Under the pieces are notes generated by a model. It was not told the DNA's origin. It searched no databases and worked only from the letters and a program-made list of their open reading frames with translations. A program made the position numbers and the translations under genes. Shown piece after piece: positions 1-6,281 of a stretch of 7,749 bases of DNA (positions are counted from its first letter, which is position 1; every line of letters starts with the position of its first letter). Source of the DNA: an uncultured Ruminococcus sp. (GTDB lineage: Bacteria > Bacillota > Clostridia > Oscillospirales > Ruminococcaceae); contig CABQIF010000103.1 in assembly GCA_902464115.1 (NCBI GenBank), forward strand, positions 1 to 7,749, read 5' to 3'.

Positions 1-19
1 ACTTTCATAAATTTTATGT

Positions 20-25
20 TATGAT
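20..25 (+). promoter_or_regulatory. Possible -10 box upstream of the PAP2 gene
   Basis: TATGAT at 20-25 resembles a sigma-A -10 element and would start transcription near base 32, about 54 nt before the PAP2 start codon. A matching -35 element would fall at or before the left edge of the window and cannot be judged, so this is a tentative call. Confidence 0.35.
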
Positions 26-85
26 AGAAGAGAGAAAGAGAAGCATTGGGGAAAGACGAAAAAAGAAAGGAATGGTGTTAAAAAC

Positions 86-622
86 ATGACCGCTTATATG
101 GAATGGGAAGCACATTTTTTGTTATGGATGCAGGAACGGCTGCGAAAAGACCGACTCACAAAGTGGGTGCGGCGAATTACACAGCTGGGAAACGGCGGGC
201 TTATCTGGCTGTCCATTGCCTGTCTGTTGTTTGCCGTTCGTCCGCAGCGTCTGCTGGCTGCAACGGTGATCACAGCACAGCTGCTGGGTGCATTGGTGAC
301 CAACTTGTTCATTAAGAACACTGTAAAGCGAAGACGACCGTATGAAATCATTGCTGGATTGGAGGCGTTATTGCCGCCGCAGAAAGACTGGTCATTTCCG
401 TCCGGACATACGACTAGTTCCGTGTCCGCAGGTTTGTTGCTGTTCTTTCATCTGCCGCTGCTATTCGGTATCCCATGCCTGAGCATTGCCCTTTGCATTG
501 TATGGTCGAGAATGTACTTAGCAGTACATTTTCCGACCGATATTTTGGGCGGTGTTTGCATTGGCGGATTTTGTGCGATGATGGCAGAGTACATCACACC
601 GATGCTGTTGGTTCACGCTTGA
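86..622 (+). CDS. PAP2-family (type 2 phosphatidic acid phosphatase) membrane phosphatase
   Basis: A 178-residue integral membrane protein of the PAP2/acid phosphatase superfamily. Such enzymes dephosphorylate lipid substrates such as undecaprenyl pyrophosphate, phosphatidylglycerophosphate or phosphatidic acid at the outer membrane face. All three catalytic motifs are visible: KX6RP at K77-R84-P85, PSGH at 105-108, and SRX5HX3D at S141-R142-H148-D152, the last giving the nucleophilic histidine and its aspartate partner. Hydrophobic stretches at roughly 38-50, 57-75, 114-134 and 153-168 fit the usual helical bundle. The length is typical of small bacterial PAP2 proteins. The start at 86 is the first in-frame ATG; its nearest purine-rich site (AAAGG, 66-70) is about 15 nt away, so the ATG at 98 remains possible. 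The gene appears monocistronic, ending in a terminator at 675-713. The substrate (for example an undecaprenyl pyrophosphate recycling role) cannot be told from sequence. Confidence 0.93.
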   Translation: MTAYMEWEAHFLLWMQERLRKDRLTKWVRRITQLGNGGLIWLSIACLLFAVRPQRLLAATVITAQLLGALVTNLFIKNTVKRRRPYEIIAGLEALLPPQKDWSFPSGHTTSSVSAGLLLFFHLPLLFGIPCLSIALCIVWSRMYLAVHFPTDILGGVCIGGFCAMMAEYITPMLLVHA

Positions 623-674
623 GAGAATTTACATGGATTATAAAAAATATTCGCGAAAAATGTTACATTTCTTT

Positions 675-713
675 GCAAGCAGGATTCCGTTTGGAATTCT
701 GCTTGCTTTTTTT
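675..713 (+). terminator. Rho-independent terminator of the PAP2 gene
   Basis: A 14-bp stem pairs 675-688 (GCAAGCAGGATTCC) with 693-706 (GGAATTCTGCTTGC), with a single G-U wobble, around the four-base loop GTTT. A run of seven T follows (707-713). It lies about 50 nt after the PAP2 stop codon. It also argues against translation of the open frame that begins at 633 and runs through it. Confidence 0.93.
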
Positions 714-731
714 GTGGCAATGTGCTATAAT
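703..731 (+). promoter_or_regulatory. Probable sigma-A promoter of the GNAT gene (extended -10)
   Basis: TATAAT at 726-731 is a consensus -10 box preceded by TGC at 723-725, which gives the extended -10 TGn motif. With a 17-bp spacer the -35 position is TTGCTT (703-708), a poor match that lies in the terminator's 3' arm and T-run. Extended -10 promoters tolerate weak -35 boxes. Transcription would start near 738, about 70 nt before the GTG start. Confidence 0.72.
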
Positions 732-737
732 AAGAAC

Positions 738-777
738 GGAATCCAAATGGTATTTTGGCGTATCTTACAGGGATTCC
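738..777 (+). repeat. Inverted repeat in the GNAT leader
   Basis: GGAATCC at 738-744 and GGATTCC at 771-777 are perfect 7-base reverse complements separated by 26 bases, so the predicted 5' untranslated region could form a hairpin just upstream of the ribosome binding site. The same GGATTCC heptamer also occurs inside the preceding terminator stem (682-688). No regulator or RNA family is recognised. Confidence 0.4.
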
Positions 778-788
778 AGAAATCAGAT

Positions 789-799
789 GGAAAGGTGGG
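789..799 (+). promoter_or_regulatory. Ribosome binding site that places the GNAT start at the GTG at 807
   Basis: The purine-rich stretch GGAAAGGTGGG contains AAGGTGG, one base from AAGGAGG, and ends about 8 nt before GTG 807. The frame upstream of this point crosses a terminator and a promoter, so this is the most reasonable translation start. Confidence 0.65.
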
Positions 800-806
800 C
801 TTATAC

Positions 807-1301
807 GTGTTAATCATTCGTTCTGTGAAAACAGCGGAACAAATTCAAGAATTGGCAGATTTGGCAAACCAGATTTGGAATGAATATTTTGTGAAAATTC
901 TATCCAAAGAACAGATTGCCTACATGGTAGAGCAATTTCAGTCAAATGCCGCTCTGACCAAACAAATCGAAGAAGGCTATCAGTATTATTTTGTAATTGA
1001 TGATACGGAAGTTATCGGGTATTTTGGAATTTGCAAGAAGCCAGATGGTTCAATGTTTTTATCGAAGTTCTATTTGTCCGGAGAACATCGTGGAAAAGGA
1101 TATGCATCCCAGATGTTCCAGTTCATCAAGGAAAAGGCATTGGAACAGCGATGCAGCAATATCTGGCTGACCGTAAACCGCTATAATCAACAGGCAATTG
1201 CCGTCTATGAACACTTCGGAATGCAGTGCGTTCAGAAGCAAGTCACAGACATTGGAAATGGATTTGTAATGGACGATTTTGTGTATCGTTACACCCTTTA
1301 A
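807..1301 (+). CDS. GNAT-family N-acetyltransferase
   Basis: Read from the GTG at 807, this is a 164-residue single-domain acetyltransferase of the Gcn5-related (GNAT) superfamily. These enzymes transfer an acetyl group from acetyl-CoA to an amine of a small molecule, peptide or protein. The acetyl-CoA pyrophosphate-binding motif A is visible as R95-G-K-G98-Y-A100 following a beta strand (MFLSKFYL, 83-90). Motif B follows at about 119-139, with an N127...Y134-HFGM pattern typical of the family. The protein begins with the usual beta strand (LIIRSV) and ends with the DDFVY strand common to many GNATs. The frame stays open upstream to an ATG at 633, but that extension runs through an intrinsic terminator and a TATAAT promoter, so it is rejected. 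The gene appears to be its own transcription unit. The substrate is not predictable; similarity is to generic cytosolic GNATs. Confidence 0.9.
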   Translation: MLIIRSVKTAEQIQELADLANQIWNEYFVKILSKEQIAYMVEQFQSNAALTKQIEEGYQYYFVIDDTEVIGYFGICKKPDGSMFLSKFYLSGEHRGKGYASQMFQFIKEKALEQRCSNIWLTVNRYNQQAIAVYEHFGMQCVQKQVTDIGNGFVMDDFVYRYTL

Positions 1302-1372
1302 ATTGGTACTTTTTCGGAAAGTGCAATTCTGTCAGAAGAGGGATAGATAAAATTTCAATTCCAAGCCTTGTG

Positions 1373-1409
1373 AAAAAAATATCAAAGACGGGGCACGGCT
1401 TTCTTTTTT
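1373..1409 (+). terminator. Weak terminator-like hairpin after the GNAT gene
   Basis: AAAGAC at 1384-1389 pairs with GGCTTT at 1397-1402, with one A-G mismatch, around a seven-base loop. It is flanked by an A-run on the left (from about 1374) and a T-run on the right (1404-1409) that can extend the pairing. The layout fits a terminator, possibly working in both directions, but the GC core is short. Confidence 0.4.
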
Positions 1410-1460
1410 CATCTTTTTTCTGCTTGAACTTACAGAAAAAAATAATTTACATCAAATTGC

Positions 1461-1489
1461 TTGAACATTCGCACAAGGTATGATATAAT
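1461..1489 (+). promoter_or_regulatory. Sigma-A promoter of the fumC-hdr operon
   Basis: TTGAAC (1461-1466) and a perfect TATAAT (1484-1489) are separated by exactly 17 bp, and TGA immediately before the -10 box supplies an extended -10 TGn motif. Transcription would begin near 1496, about 125 nt before the fumC start. This is the best promoter in the window, and I see no other before the downstream hdr genes. Confidence 0.87.
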
Positions 1490-1495
1490 TACAAA

Positions 1496-1620
1496 CAGTG
1501 TGAAAGAACCCGATGCCTTTCGTGCACTGCACGGATTGAAGCAAAGGCATCGAATCATTCCAATCGCATGACATACTACTGCTTTTTTTAAAAAGCACAA
1601 ACAAAATTAGGAGAGGAACT
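1496..1620 (+). promoter_or_regulatory. Structured 5' leader of fumC, possible cis-acting RNA of unknown family
   Basis: The predicted leader contains a perfect 10-bp stem, CGATGCCTTT (1511-1520) with AAAGGCATCG (1543-1552). It encloses a second hairpin, CGTGC (1521-1525) with GCACG (1529-1533). The unpaired GATTG (1534-1538) could pair with CAATC (1561-1565) just past the main stem, giving an H-type pseudoknot. An A/T hairpin, GCTTTTT (1581-1587) with AAAAAGC (1590-1596), follows 12 nt before the ribosome binding site AGGAGAGG (1609-1616). There is no T-run after the main stem, so it does not look like a terminator; control of translation or mRNA stability would fit better. I do not recognise a known riboswitch class. 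The 5-bp pseudoknot could occur by chance. Confidence 0.55.
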
Positions 1621-2997
1621 ATGGAATATCGGATTGAACATGACTCCATGGGAGAAGTGAAAGTGCCTGCTGATAAGTATTGGGCAGCACAAACACAGAG
1701 AAGCAGTCAGAATTTCCCGATCGGTGTTGGTTTGGAAACCATGCCGAGAGAAATCACACACGCATTTGGTATTTTGAAGAAGGCAGCAGCAATGGCAAAC
1801 CATTCGCTGAAGCCGGAAAAAATGACCGATGAAAAGTTGGCAGCCATTTCTCAGGCTTGCGACGAAGTTATGTCGGGCAGTTTGAATGCACATTTCCCGT
1901 TGGTTGTATGGCAGACAGGCAGCGGCACGCAGTCAAACATGAACGCAAATGAAGTTATTGCAAACCGTGGGAATGAAATCGCTGGCAAAAAGCTGCTGCA
2001 TCCAAACGATGATGTCAACATGAGCCAGTCTTCCAACGACACATTCCCGACTGCAATGCACATTTCTGCTGTAATTGCAATCGAAGATAAGGTGTTTCCG
2101 GCAATTGATAAGCTGGTTGCAACGTTCAAGCGTCTGGAAGCAGAAAATGAAGGCATTGTAAAGAGCGGCCGTACCCACTTGCAGGATGCAACCCCAATCG
2201 CATTTTCTCAGGAAATCAGCGGATGGAGAAGCACACTGGAACGGGATAAGGAAATGCTTCAGGCAGCTCTGCCGTTCCTGAAAACACTGGCACTGGGTGG
2301 TACTGCTGTTGGTACTGGTCTGAATACCCCGAAGGGATTTGATGTTGCAGTTGCAAAGGCTGTTTCTGAAATCACCGGCAAGGAATTCCGGACAGCAGAA
2401 AACAAGTTCCACGCACTGACCAGCAAGGATGAACTGGTATTTGCACACGGTGCACTCAAGGCACTGGCTGCAGATATGATGAAGATTGCAAACGACGTTC
2501 GCTGGCTGGCAAGCGGCCCGAGAGATGGTCTGGGTGAAATTTTCATTCCGGAAAACGAACCGGGCTCTTCCATCATGCCGGGTAAGGTGAATCCGACTCA
2601 GTGCGAAGCCGTTACAATGGTAGCTGTTCAGGTAATGGGCAACGATGTTGCAGTTGGAATGGCTGCTTCTCAGGGTAACTTTGAACTGAACGTATTCATG
2701 CCGGTTTGCATGTATAACTTCTTGCAGTCTGCACGTCTTTTGGCAGAAGCCATTGTGTCCTTTAATGACCACTGTGCTTGCGGCATTCGTGCAAACAAGG
2801 AAAAGATGCATCACAACCTGCACAACTCTTTGATGCTGGTTACTGCATTGAATCCGTACATCGGCTATGAAAATGCAGCAAAGACCGCAAAGAAGGCTTA
2901 CAAGGAAAACATTTCTTTGAAGGAAGCTTGTGTTTCGCTTGGTTTCTTAACAGCAGAACGCTTTGACGAAGTGTTCCATCCGGAACAGATGGTCTGA
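1621..2997 (+). CDS. fumC: Class II fumarate hydratase (fumarase C)
   Basis: A 458-residue, iron-independent class II fumarase that interconverts fumarate and L-malate in the cytosol, normally as a homotetramer. Family signatures are intact: TGSGTQSNMN at 99-108, SSND at 137-140 followed by TFPTAMH, the RTHLQDATP segment with catalytic-base histidine H186, and the superfamily signature GSSIMPGKVNP at 315-325, which carries the catalytic serine on the mobile loop. The length matches the usual 455-465 residues. GTQSNMN and GSSIMPGKVNPTQCE fit fumarase better than aspartase or argininosuccinate lyase. The ATG at 1621 follows AGGAGAGG with a 4-nt gap and a strong promoter with a long structured leader. 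Only 91 nt without an evident terminator separate it from hdrB, so it probably heads that operon. In an anaerobe it may serve a reductive or partial TCA branch, aspartate/fumarate use, or fumarate supply to a reductase. Confidence 0.97.
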   Translation: MEYRIEHDSMGEVKVPADKYWAAQTQRSSQNFPIGVGLETMPREITHAFGILKKAAAMANHSLKPEKMTDEKLAAISQACDEVMSGSLNAHFPLVVWQTGSGTQSNMNANEVIANRGNEIAGKKLLHPNDDVNMSQSSNDTFPTAMHISAVIAIEDKVFPAIDKLVATFKRLEAENEGIVKSGRTHLQDATPIAFSQEISGWRSTLERDKEMLQAALPFLKTLALGGTAVGTGLNTPKGFDVAVAKAVSEITGKEFRTAENKFHALTSKDELVFAHGALKALAADMMKIANDVRWLASGPRDGLGEIFIPENEPGSSIMPGKVNPTQCEAVTMVAVQVMGNDVAVGMAASQGNFELNVFMPVCMYNFLQSARLLAEAIVSFNDHCACGIRANKEKMHHNLHNSLMLVTALNPYIGYENAAKTAKKAYKENISLKEACVSLGFLTAERFDEVFHPEQMV

Positions 2998-3088
2998 GCC
3001 TGCTGTTGGCATAACAGGAAATTTGCTTTTGCGAGGTGCATTGCTTCGCAGGAGCAGGTTTCAAAATTGATAGAAAGGTAGTTTTGCT
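2998..3088 (+). other. Intercistronic fumC-hdrB segment with foldable inverted repeats
   Basis: CCTGCT (2999-3004) is complementary to AGCAGG (3053-3058). Nested inside are TGCGA (3030-3034) with TCGCA (3046-3050) and, as an alternative local hairpin, CTGTT (3003-3007) with AACAG (3013-3017). No T-run follows any stem, and I see no -35/-10 pair, so the segment neither clearly ends nor starts transcription. It could be an mRNA processing or stabilising element. The ribosome binding site for hdrB is AGAAAGG (3072-3078). Confidence 0.45.
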
Positions 3089-3868
3089 ATGACATTCAGT
3101 TATTTCCCAGGATGTACACTGAAGACCAAGGCAAAGGATCTGGATCGGTATGCAAGAGCCAGTGCAGAAGCGTTGGGCTTTACACTGGAAGAGCTTCCGG
3201 ACTGGCAGTGCTGCGGTGGCGTATATCCGATGGCAAAAAATGAAATTGCAACAAAACTCTCTTCCGTACGTGCATTGGTTTCTGCTCGTGAAAAGGATCA
3301 GGCGTTGGTAACGCTCTGCTCCGCATGTCATAATGTCATCAAGCAGGTAAACCACGACATGCAGACGGATGAGAACATGCAGATGAAAGCCAACAATTAT
3401 ATGAAGCTGGAAACACCGTATACCGGTGAAACAGAAGTGCTTCATTATTTGGAAGTCCTGCGGGATAAGATTGGCTTCGACAAGGTAGCAGCTGCGGTGA
3501 AAAATCCGTTAAAGGGTAAGAAAATCGCTGCTTACTACGGATGTCTTTTGCTGCGGCCGGGCAAGGTGCTGCAGATGGATAACCCGGAAAACCCGAAGAT
3601 TTTAGAGGATTTCATCCGTGCAATCGGTGCAGAACCGGTTCTTTATCCGCAGAGAAATGAATGCTGTGGCGGATATATGACCATGGAAGAAAAGAGCGTG
3701 GCTGTTTCCAGAAGTAGTGCAGTAATGCAGAGTGCTGCTGAATTTGGTGCAGAAATGGTAATCACAGCCTGTCCGCTTTGCCTGTATAATCTCAAGAAAA
3801 ACAGTGGTTCTGAGCTGCCTGTTGTTTATTTCACAGAGCTGCTTGCAGAAGCACTGGGTGTAAAGTAA
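3089..3868 (+). CDS. hdrB: Heterodisulfide reductase subunit B (HdrB), noncubane [4Fe-4S] cluster protein
   Basis: A 259-residue HdrB-type protein with two CCG domains (cysteine-rich domain family), the module that reduces disulfides at two noncubane [4Fe-4S] clusters. Both cysteine sets are complete: C9, C41-C42, C77 and C80 for the first, and C152, C192-C193, C228 and C231 for the second. Both CC pairs are followed by GG. The length is slightly below that of methanogen HdrB (about 290-300), as is common in bacterial homologues, and there is no membrane segment. The start at 3089 gives the usual short YFPGC N-terminus. hdrC follows after 12 nt. In methanogens the substrate is CoM-S-S-CoB, and in sulfate reducers DsrC or a related disulfide is proposed; neither can be assumed here. 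The intact ligands argue for real disulfide chemistry rather than a degenerate scaffold. GlpC- or LutA-like CCG proteins are an alternative, but the hdrC/hdrA neighbours decide for HdrB. Confidence 0.93.
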   Translation: MTFSYFPGCTLKTKAKDLDRYARASAEALGFTLEELPDWQCCGGVYPMAKNEIATKLSSVRALVSAREKDQALVTLCSACHNVIKQVNHDMQTDENMQMKANNYMKLETPYTGETEVLHYLEVLRDKIGFDKVAAAVKNPLKGKKIAAYYGCLLLRPGKVLQMDNPENPKILEDFIRAIGAEPVLYPQRNECCGGYMTMEEKSVAVSRSSAVMQSAAEFGAEMVITACPLCLYNLKKNSGSELPVVYFTELLAEALGVK

Positions 3869-3880
3869 GGAGGGGACAAG

Positions 3881-4261
3881 ATGGCTGATTGGAAAGAACA
3901 GGTATTGCGTACCAGCGGTGTCAATCCCCTGAAGTGCATGCGGTGTGGAAAATGTTCTGCCACATGTCCTTCTTATGATGCAATGGAATACCATCCGCAT
4001 CAGTTCGTTTATATGGTGGAAAAAGGGAATCTTGAACCCCTGATGCAGTCTGAATCAATTTATAAATGCCTTTCTTGCTTTGCTTGTCTGGAGCGGTGCC
4101 CAAGAAATGTGGAACCAGCAAAACTGGTAGAAGCAGTACGTCTGGCAGTGATTCGTCAGCAAGGACAGAACCATCTGAAGCCGGAACAGATTCCTGCAAT
4201 GCTGGATGAAGATCTTCCGCAGCAGGCAATTGTCAGTGCATTCAGAAAATACAGCAAATAA
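3881..4261 (+). CDS. hdrC: Heterodisulfide reductase subunit C (HdrC), double [4Fe-4S] ferredoxin
   Basis: A 126-residue soluble ferredoxin-like subunit that relays electrons from HdrA to the HdrB active site. Two complete CX2CX2CX3CP motifs are visible: C19-C22-C25-C29 and C63-C66-C69-C73, for two cubane [4Fe-4S] clusters. They are separated by the helical HPHQFVYMVEKG region characteristic of HdrC. The rest is a helical C-terminus rich in charged residues, and there is no signal peptide or membrane helix. This places it in the cytosolic HdrABC class and not the membrane HdrDE type, where the C-like and B-like parts are fused. It starts 12 nt after hdrB behind AAGGAGGGG (3867-3875), which overlaps the hdrB stop, and hdrA begins 13 nt downstream; the tight spacing suggests coupled translation of equimolar subunits. 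Confidence 0.94.
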   Translation: MADWKEQVLRTSGVNPLKCMRCGKCSATCPSYDAMEYHPHQFVYMVEKGNLEPLMQSESIYKCLSCFACLERCPRNVEPAKLVEAVRLAVIRQQGQNHLKPEQIPAMLDEDLPQQAIVSAFRKYSK

Positions 4262-4274
4262 GGAGGCATAGGCA

Positions 4275-6281
4275 ATGCAGAGAATTGGTGTTTTTGTATG
4301 CCACTGCGGTACGAATATTGCGGCAACCGTTGACGTAAAGACGGTCGCAGAAACACTCGGTAAGGAACCGGCTGTTGTATTTGCAACCGATTATCCGTAC
4401 ATGTGTTCCGAGGCAGGACAAAACATAATCAAGGAAGCAATCAAAGAACATCACCTGGATGGTGTTGTGGTATGTTCTTGTTCTCCGAGAATGCACGAAG
4501 CAACGTTCCGGAAGGCAGTTGCAGCTGCGGGCTTGAACCCATACATGCTGGAAGTTGCCAACATCAGAGAACAGTGCTCTTGGATCCACAAGAATAAAGA
4601 AGAAGGTACTGCAAAGGCAATTGTACTCGGACGTGCAGCCATTGCAAAAGTACAGCTGAATGCACCGCTGATCGCTGGCGAAAGCCCGGTTGTAAAGCGT
4701 GCATTGGTCATCGGCGGCGGTATTGCTGGTATTCAGACTGCTCTGGATATTGCAGAAGCTGGCTATCCGGTTGACATCGTAGAAAAAGAACCGACCATCG
4801 GCGGTAAGATGACACAGATCGATAAGACATTCCCGACACTGGACTGCTCTTCCTGTATCCTGACCCCGAAGATGGTAGAATGTGCACAGAACGAAAACAT
4901 TACCATTTATTCTTACAGCGAAATCGAAGCAGTAACCGGCTTTGTCGGCAACTTCAGCGTGAAAATTCGCCGGAAGAAGCGGTATGTTGACGAAACAAAG
5001 TGTACAGGATGTGGTATCTGTACCGAAAAGTGCCCAGTTAAGAATGTACCGAGTGCATATGACCTGGGTCTGAAGAACCACCGTGCAATTTACATTCCGT
5101 TTGCACAGGCAATTCCGAATGTTGCTGTCATTGATGGCGATTACTGTAACAAGATCCAGAAGGGCAAGTGCGGCGTTTGTGCAAGATTCTGCTCGGCTGG
5201 TGCGATCAACTATGAACAGGAAGATCAGATCGTAGAAGAAAAGTATGGTGCGATCATTGCAGCAACTGGTTACAATCCGATCTCTCTGGATGGTTATGAT
5301 GAATTTGCTTATTCACAGAGCAAGGATGTTGTCACTTCTCTGGAATTTGAACGGATCCTGAAAGCAGATGGCCCGACAGAAGGGCACCTCGAACGGCTTT
5401 CCGACCACAAGCAGCCAAAGACTTTGGTATTTGTACAGTGTGTCGGCAGCAGACAGTCCGGCGATGCAACACATGGCGGTTGCGGTAAGGAATACTGCTC
5501 TAAGATTTGCTGTATGTATACTGCAAAGCACGCAATGCTGTGCCGTGAAAAGTATCCGGATACCGACGTTTATGTATTCTATATCGACGTTCGTACACCG
5601 GGCAAGAACTACGATGAATTCTATCGGCGTGCAGTGGAACAGTACGGCGTACACTATATTAAGGGTATGGTCGGTAAGGTTTCTCCGCAGGCAGATGGTT
5701 CTCTGATGGTTCAGGCTTCGGATCTGCTCTCCAACGAACAGCTGCACATCAAGGCAGATATGGTCGTTCTGGCAGCTGCAATTGAACCGGATAAGACAGC
5801 TCGTCCGCTGGCAACCATGCTGACAGCAAGTATGGATACCAACGACTTCTTCACAGAAGCACACGCAAAGCTGCGTCCGGTAGAATCTCCAACCGCTGGT
5901 GTATTCCTGTCTGGTGTCTGCCAAGGCCCGAAGGATATTCCGGAAACAGTTTCTCAGGCAAGTGCGGCGGCTGCAAAGGCACTTGGTCTGTTGGCAAAGG
6001 ACAAGCTCTCTTGCAATCCGTGTGTTGCACACTCCAACGAAATGATGTGTAATGGCTGCTCCAGTTGTGCAAATGTTTGCCCGTATGGTGCAATTACATA
6101 TTCGGATAAGGACTTCAGCAGAAGAAAAGATGGTTCTATGATTCGCCGTGTCGCATCTGTCAATGAGGCAGTTTGTCAGGGCTGCGGTGCATGTACTGTT
6201 GCATGTCCGTCCGGTGCAATGGATTTGAAGGGCTTCTCGACCAGTCAAATTATGGCGGAGGTAGACGCAATATGCAAGTAA
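4275..6281 (+). CDS. hdrA: Heterodisulfide reductase subunit A (HdrA), FAD and multi-[4Fe-4S] bifurcating subunit
   Basis: A 668-residue flavin and iron-sulfur protein, the core of HdrABC and the expected site of flavin-based electron bifurcation. In order: an N-terminal domain with C9/C11 (VCHCG) and the VCSCSPRMHE segment; an FAD Rossmann motif GGGIAG at 147-152; the family motif C191-S-S-C194 with ILTPKMVE; an inserted ferredoxin with C243-C246-C249-C253 and C291-C299-C302-C306; the central cluster region with C389 and C408-X3-C412-C413; and a C-terminal double ferredoxin with C592-C595-C598-C602 and C634-C637-C640-C644. The length is close to methanogen HdrA (about 650), with no fused MvhD domain; that protein is the next gene. 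The start is fixed by AAGGAGG (4260-4266). Its last 10 nt overlap the following gene. By family knowledge, the C-terminal clusters deliver low-potential electrons to ferredoxin and the other branch goes to HdrBC. The direction in vivo is unknown. Confidence 0.97.
   Translation: MQRIGVFVCHCGTNIAATVDVKTVAETLGKEPAVVFATDYPYMCSEAGQNIIKEAIKEHHLDGVVVCSCSPRMHEATFRKAVAAAGLNPYMLEVANIREQCSWIHKNKEEGTAKAIVLGRAAIAKVQLNAPLIAGESPVVKRALVIGGGIAGIQTALDIAEAGYPVDIVEKEPTIGGKMTQIDKTFPTLDCSSCILTPKMVECAQNENITIYSYSEIEAVTGFVGNFSVKIRRKKRYVDETKCTGCGICTEKCPVKNVPSAYDLGLKNHRAIYIPFAQAIPNVAVIDGDYCNKIQKGKCGVCARFCSAGAINYEQEDQIVEEKYGAIIAATGYNPISLDGYDEFAYSQSKDVVTSLEFERILKADGPTEGHLERLSDHKQPKTLVFVQCVGSRQSGDATHGGCGKEYCSKICCMYTAKHAMLCREKYPDTDVYVFYIDVRTPGKNYDEFYRRAVEQYGVHYIKGMVGKVSPQADGSLMVQASDLLSNEQLHIKADMVVLAAAIEPDKTARPLATMLTASMDTNDFFTEAHAKLRPVESPTAGVFLSGVCQGPKDIPETVSQASAAAAKALGLLAKDKLSCNPCVAHSNEMMCNGCSSCANVCPYGAITYSDKDFSRRKDGSMIRRVASVNEAVCQGCGACTVACPSGAMDLKGFSTSQIMAEVDAICK
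6257..6261 (+). promoter_or_regulatory. Ribosome binding site that sets the FlxD/MvhD start at 6272
   Basis: GGAGG at 6257-6261, inside the hdrA coding sequence, sits 10 nt before the ATG at 6272. The frame remains open upstream to 6173, but translation from there would give a 33-residue extension without MvhD-family features. The start at 6272 gives the normal family length and a 10-nt overlap with hdrA. Confidence 0.8.

Larger units (their letters stand above)
1302..1620 (+). other. 319-bp non-coding region between the GNAT gene and fumC
   Basis: No convincing gene lies here. From left to right the region holds an unexplained A/T-rich stretch (1302-1372), an imperfect terminator-like hairpin (1373-1409), another A-rich stretch (1410-1460), the fumC promoter (1461-1489), and the structured fumC leader (from about 1496 to 1620). 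The short open frames that cross it lack family features and overlap these signals. Confidence 0.8.

Noticed and set aside
72..89. Five-codon mini-ORF (MVLKT) whose stop overlaps the PAP2 start as ATGA
   Set aside because: The purine-rich site AGAAAGG ends only one base before this ATG, too close for normal initiation. An overlap this short is easily due to chance.
633..806. N-terminal extension of the GNAT protein from the ATG at 633
   Set aside because: It would be translated through a strong intrinsic terminator (675-713) and a TATAAT promoter, and the extra 58 residues have no GNAT-like features. The GTG at 807 has a good ribosome binding site and gives the normal GNAT length.
1226..1483. 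Short + strand open frame after the GNAT gene (85 codons)
   Set aside because: It overlaps the GNAT gene in another frame, crosses the terminator-like hairpin and enters the fumC promoter. Its product is low-complexity and shows no motif.
1511..1552. Main fumC leader stem as an intrinsic terminator or attenuator
   Set aside because: There is no T-run after the stem; the following bases are GAATCATTCC. It cannot act as a typical rho-independent terminator.
1933..2823. Long open frame on the - strand across fumC (296 codons)
   Set aside because: It is the antisense shadow of fumC: frequent GCA codons read as TGC on the other strand give a cysteine-rich, motif-free protein. No ribosome binding site or promoter supports it.
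4242..6248. Two long - strand open frames across hdrA (279 and 311 codons)
   Set aside because: They are cysteine-rich shadows of a strongly codon-biased gene. Their products show no domain, while the + strand frame is a full HdrA.
6173..6271. Upstream extension of the FlxD frame inside hdrA
   Set aside because: The 33 residues are hdrA read in another frame, with no family similarity. The ATG at 6272 has its own GGAGG site and gives the usual family length.
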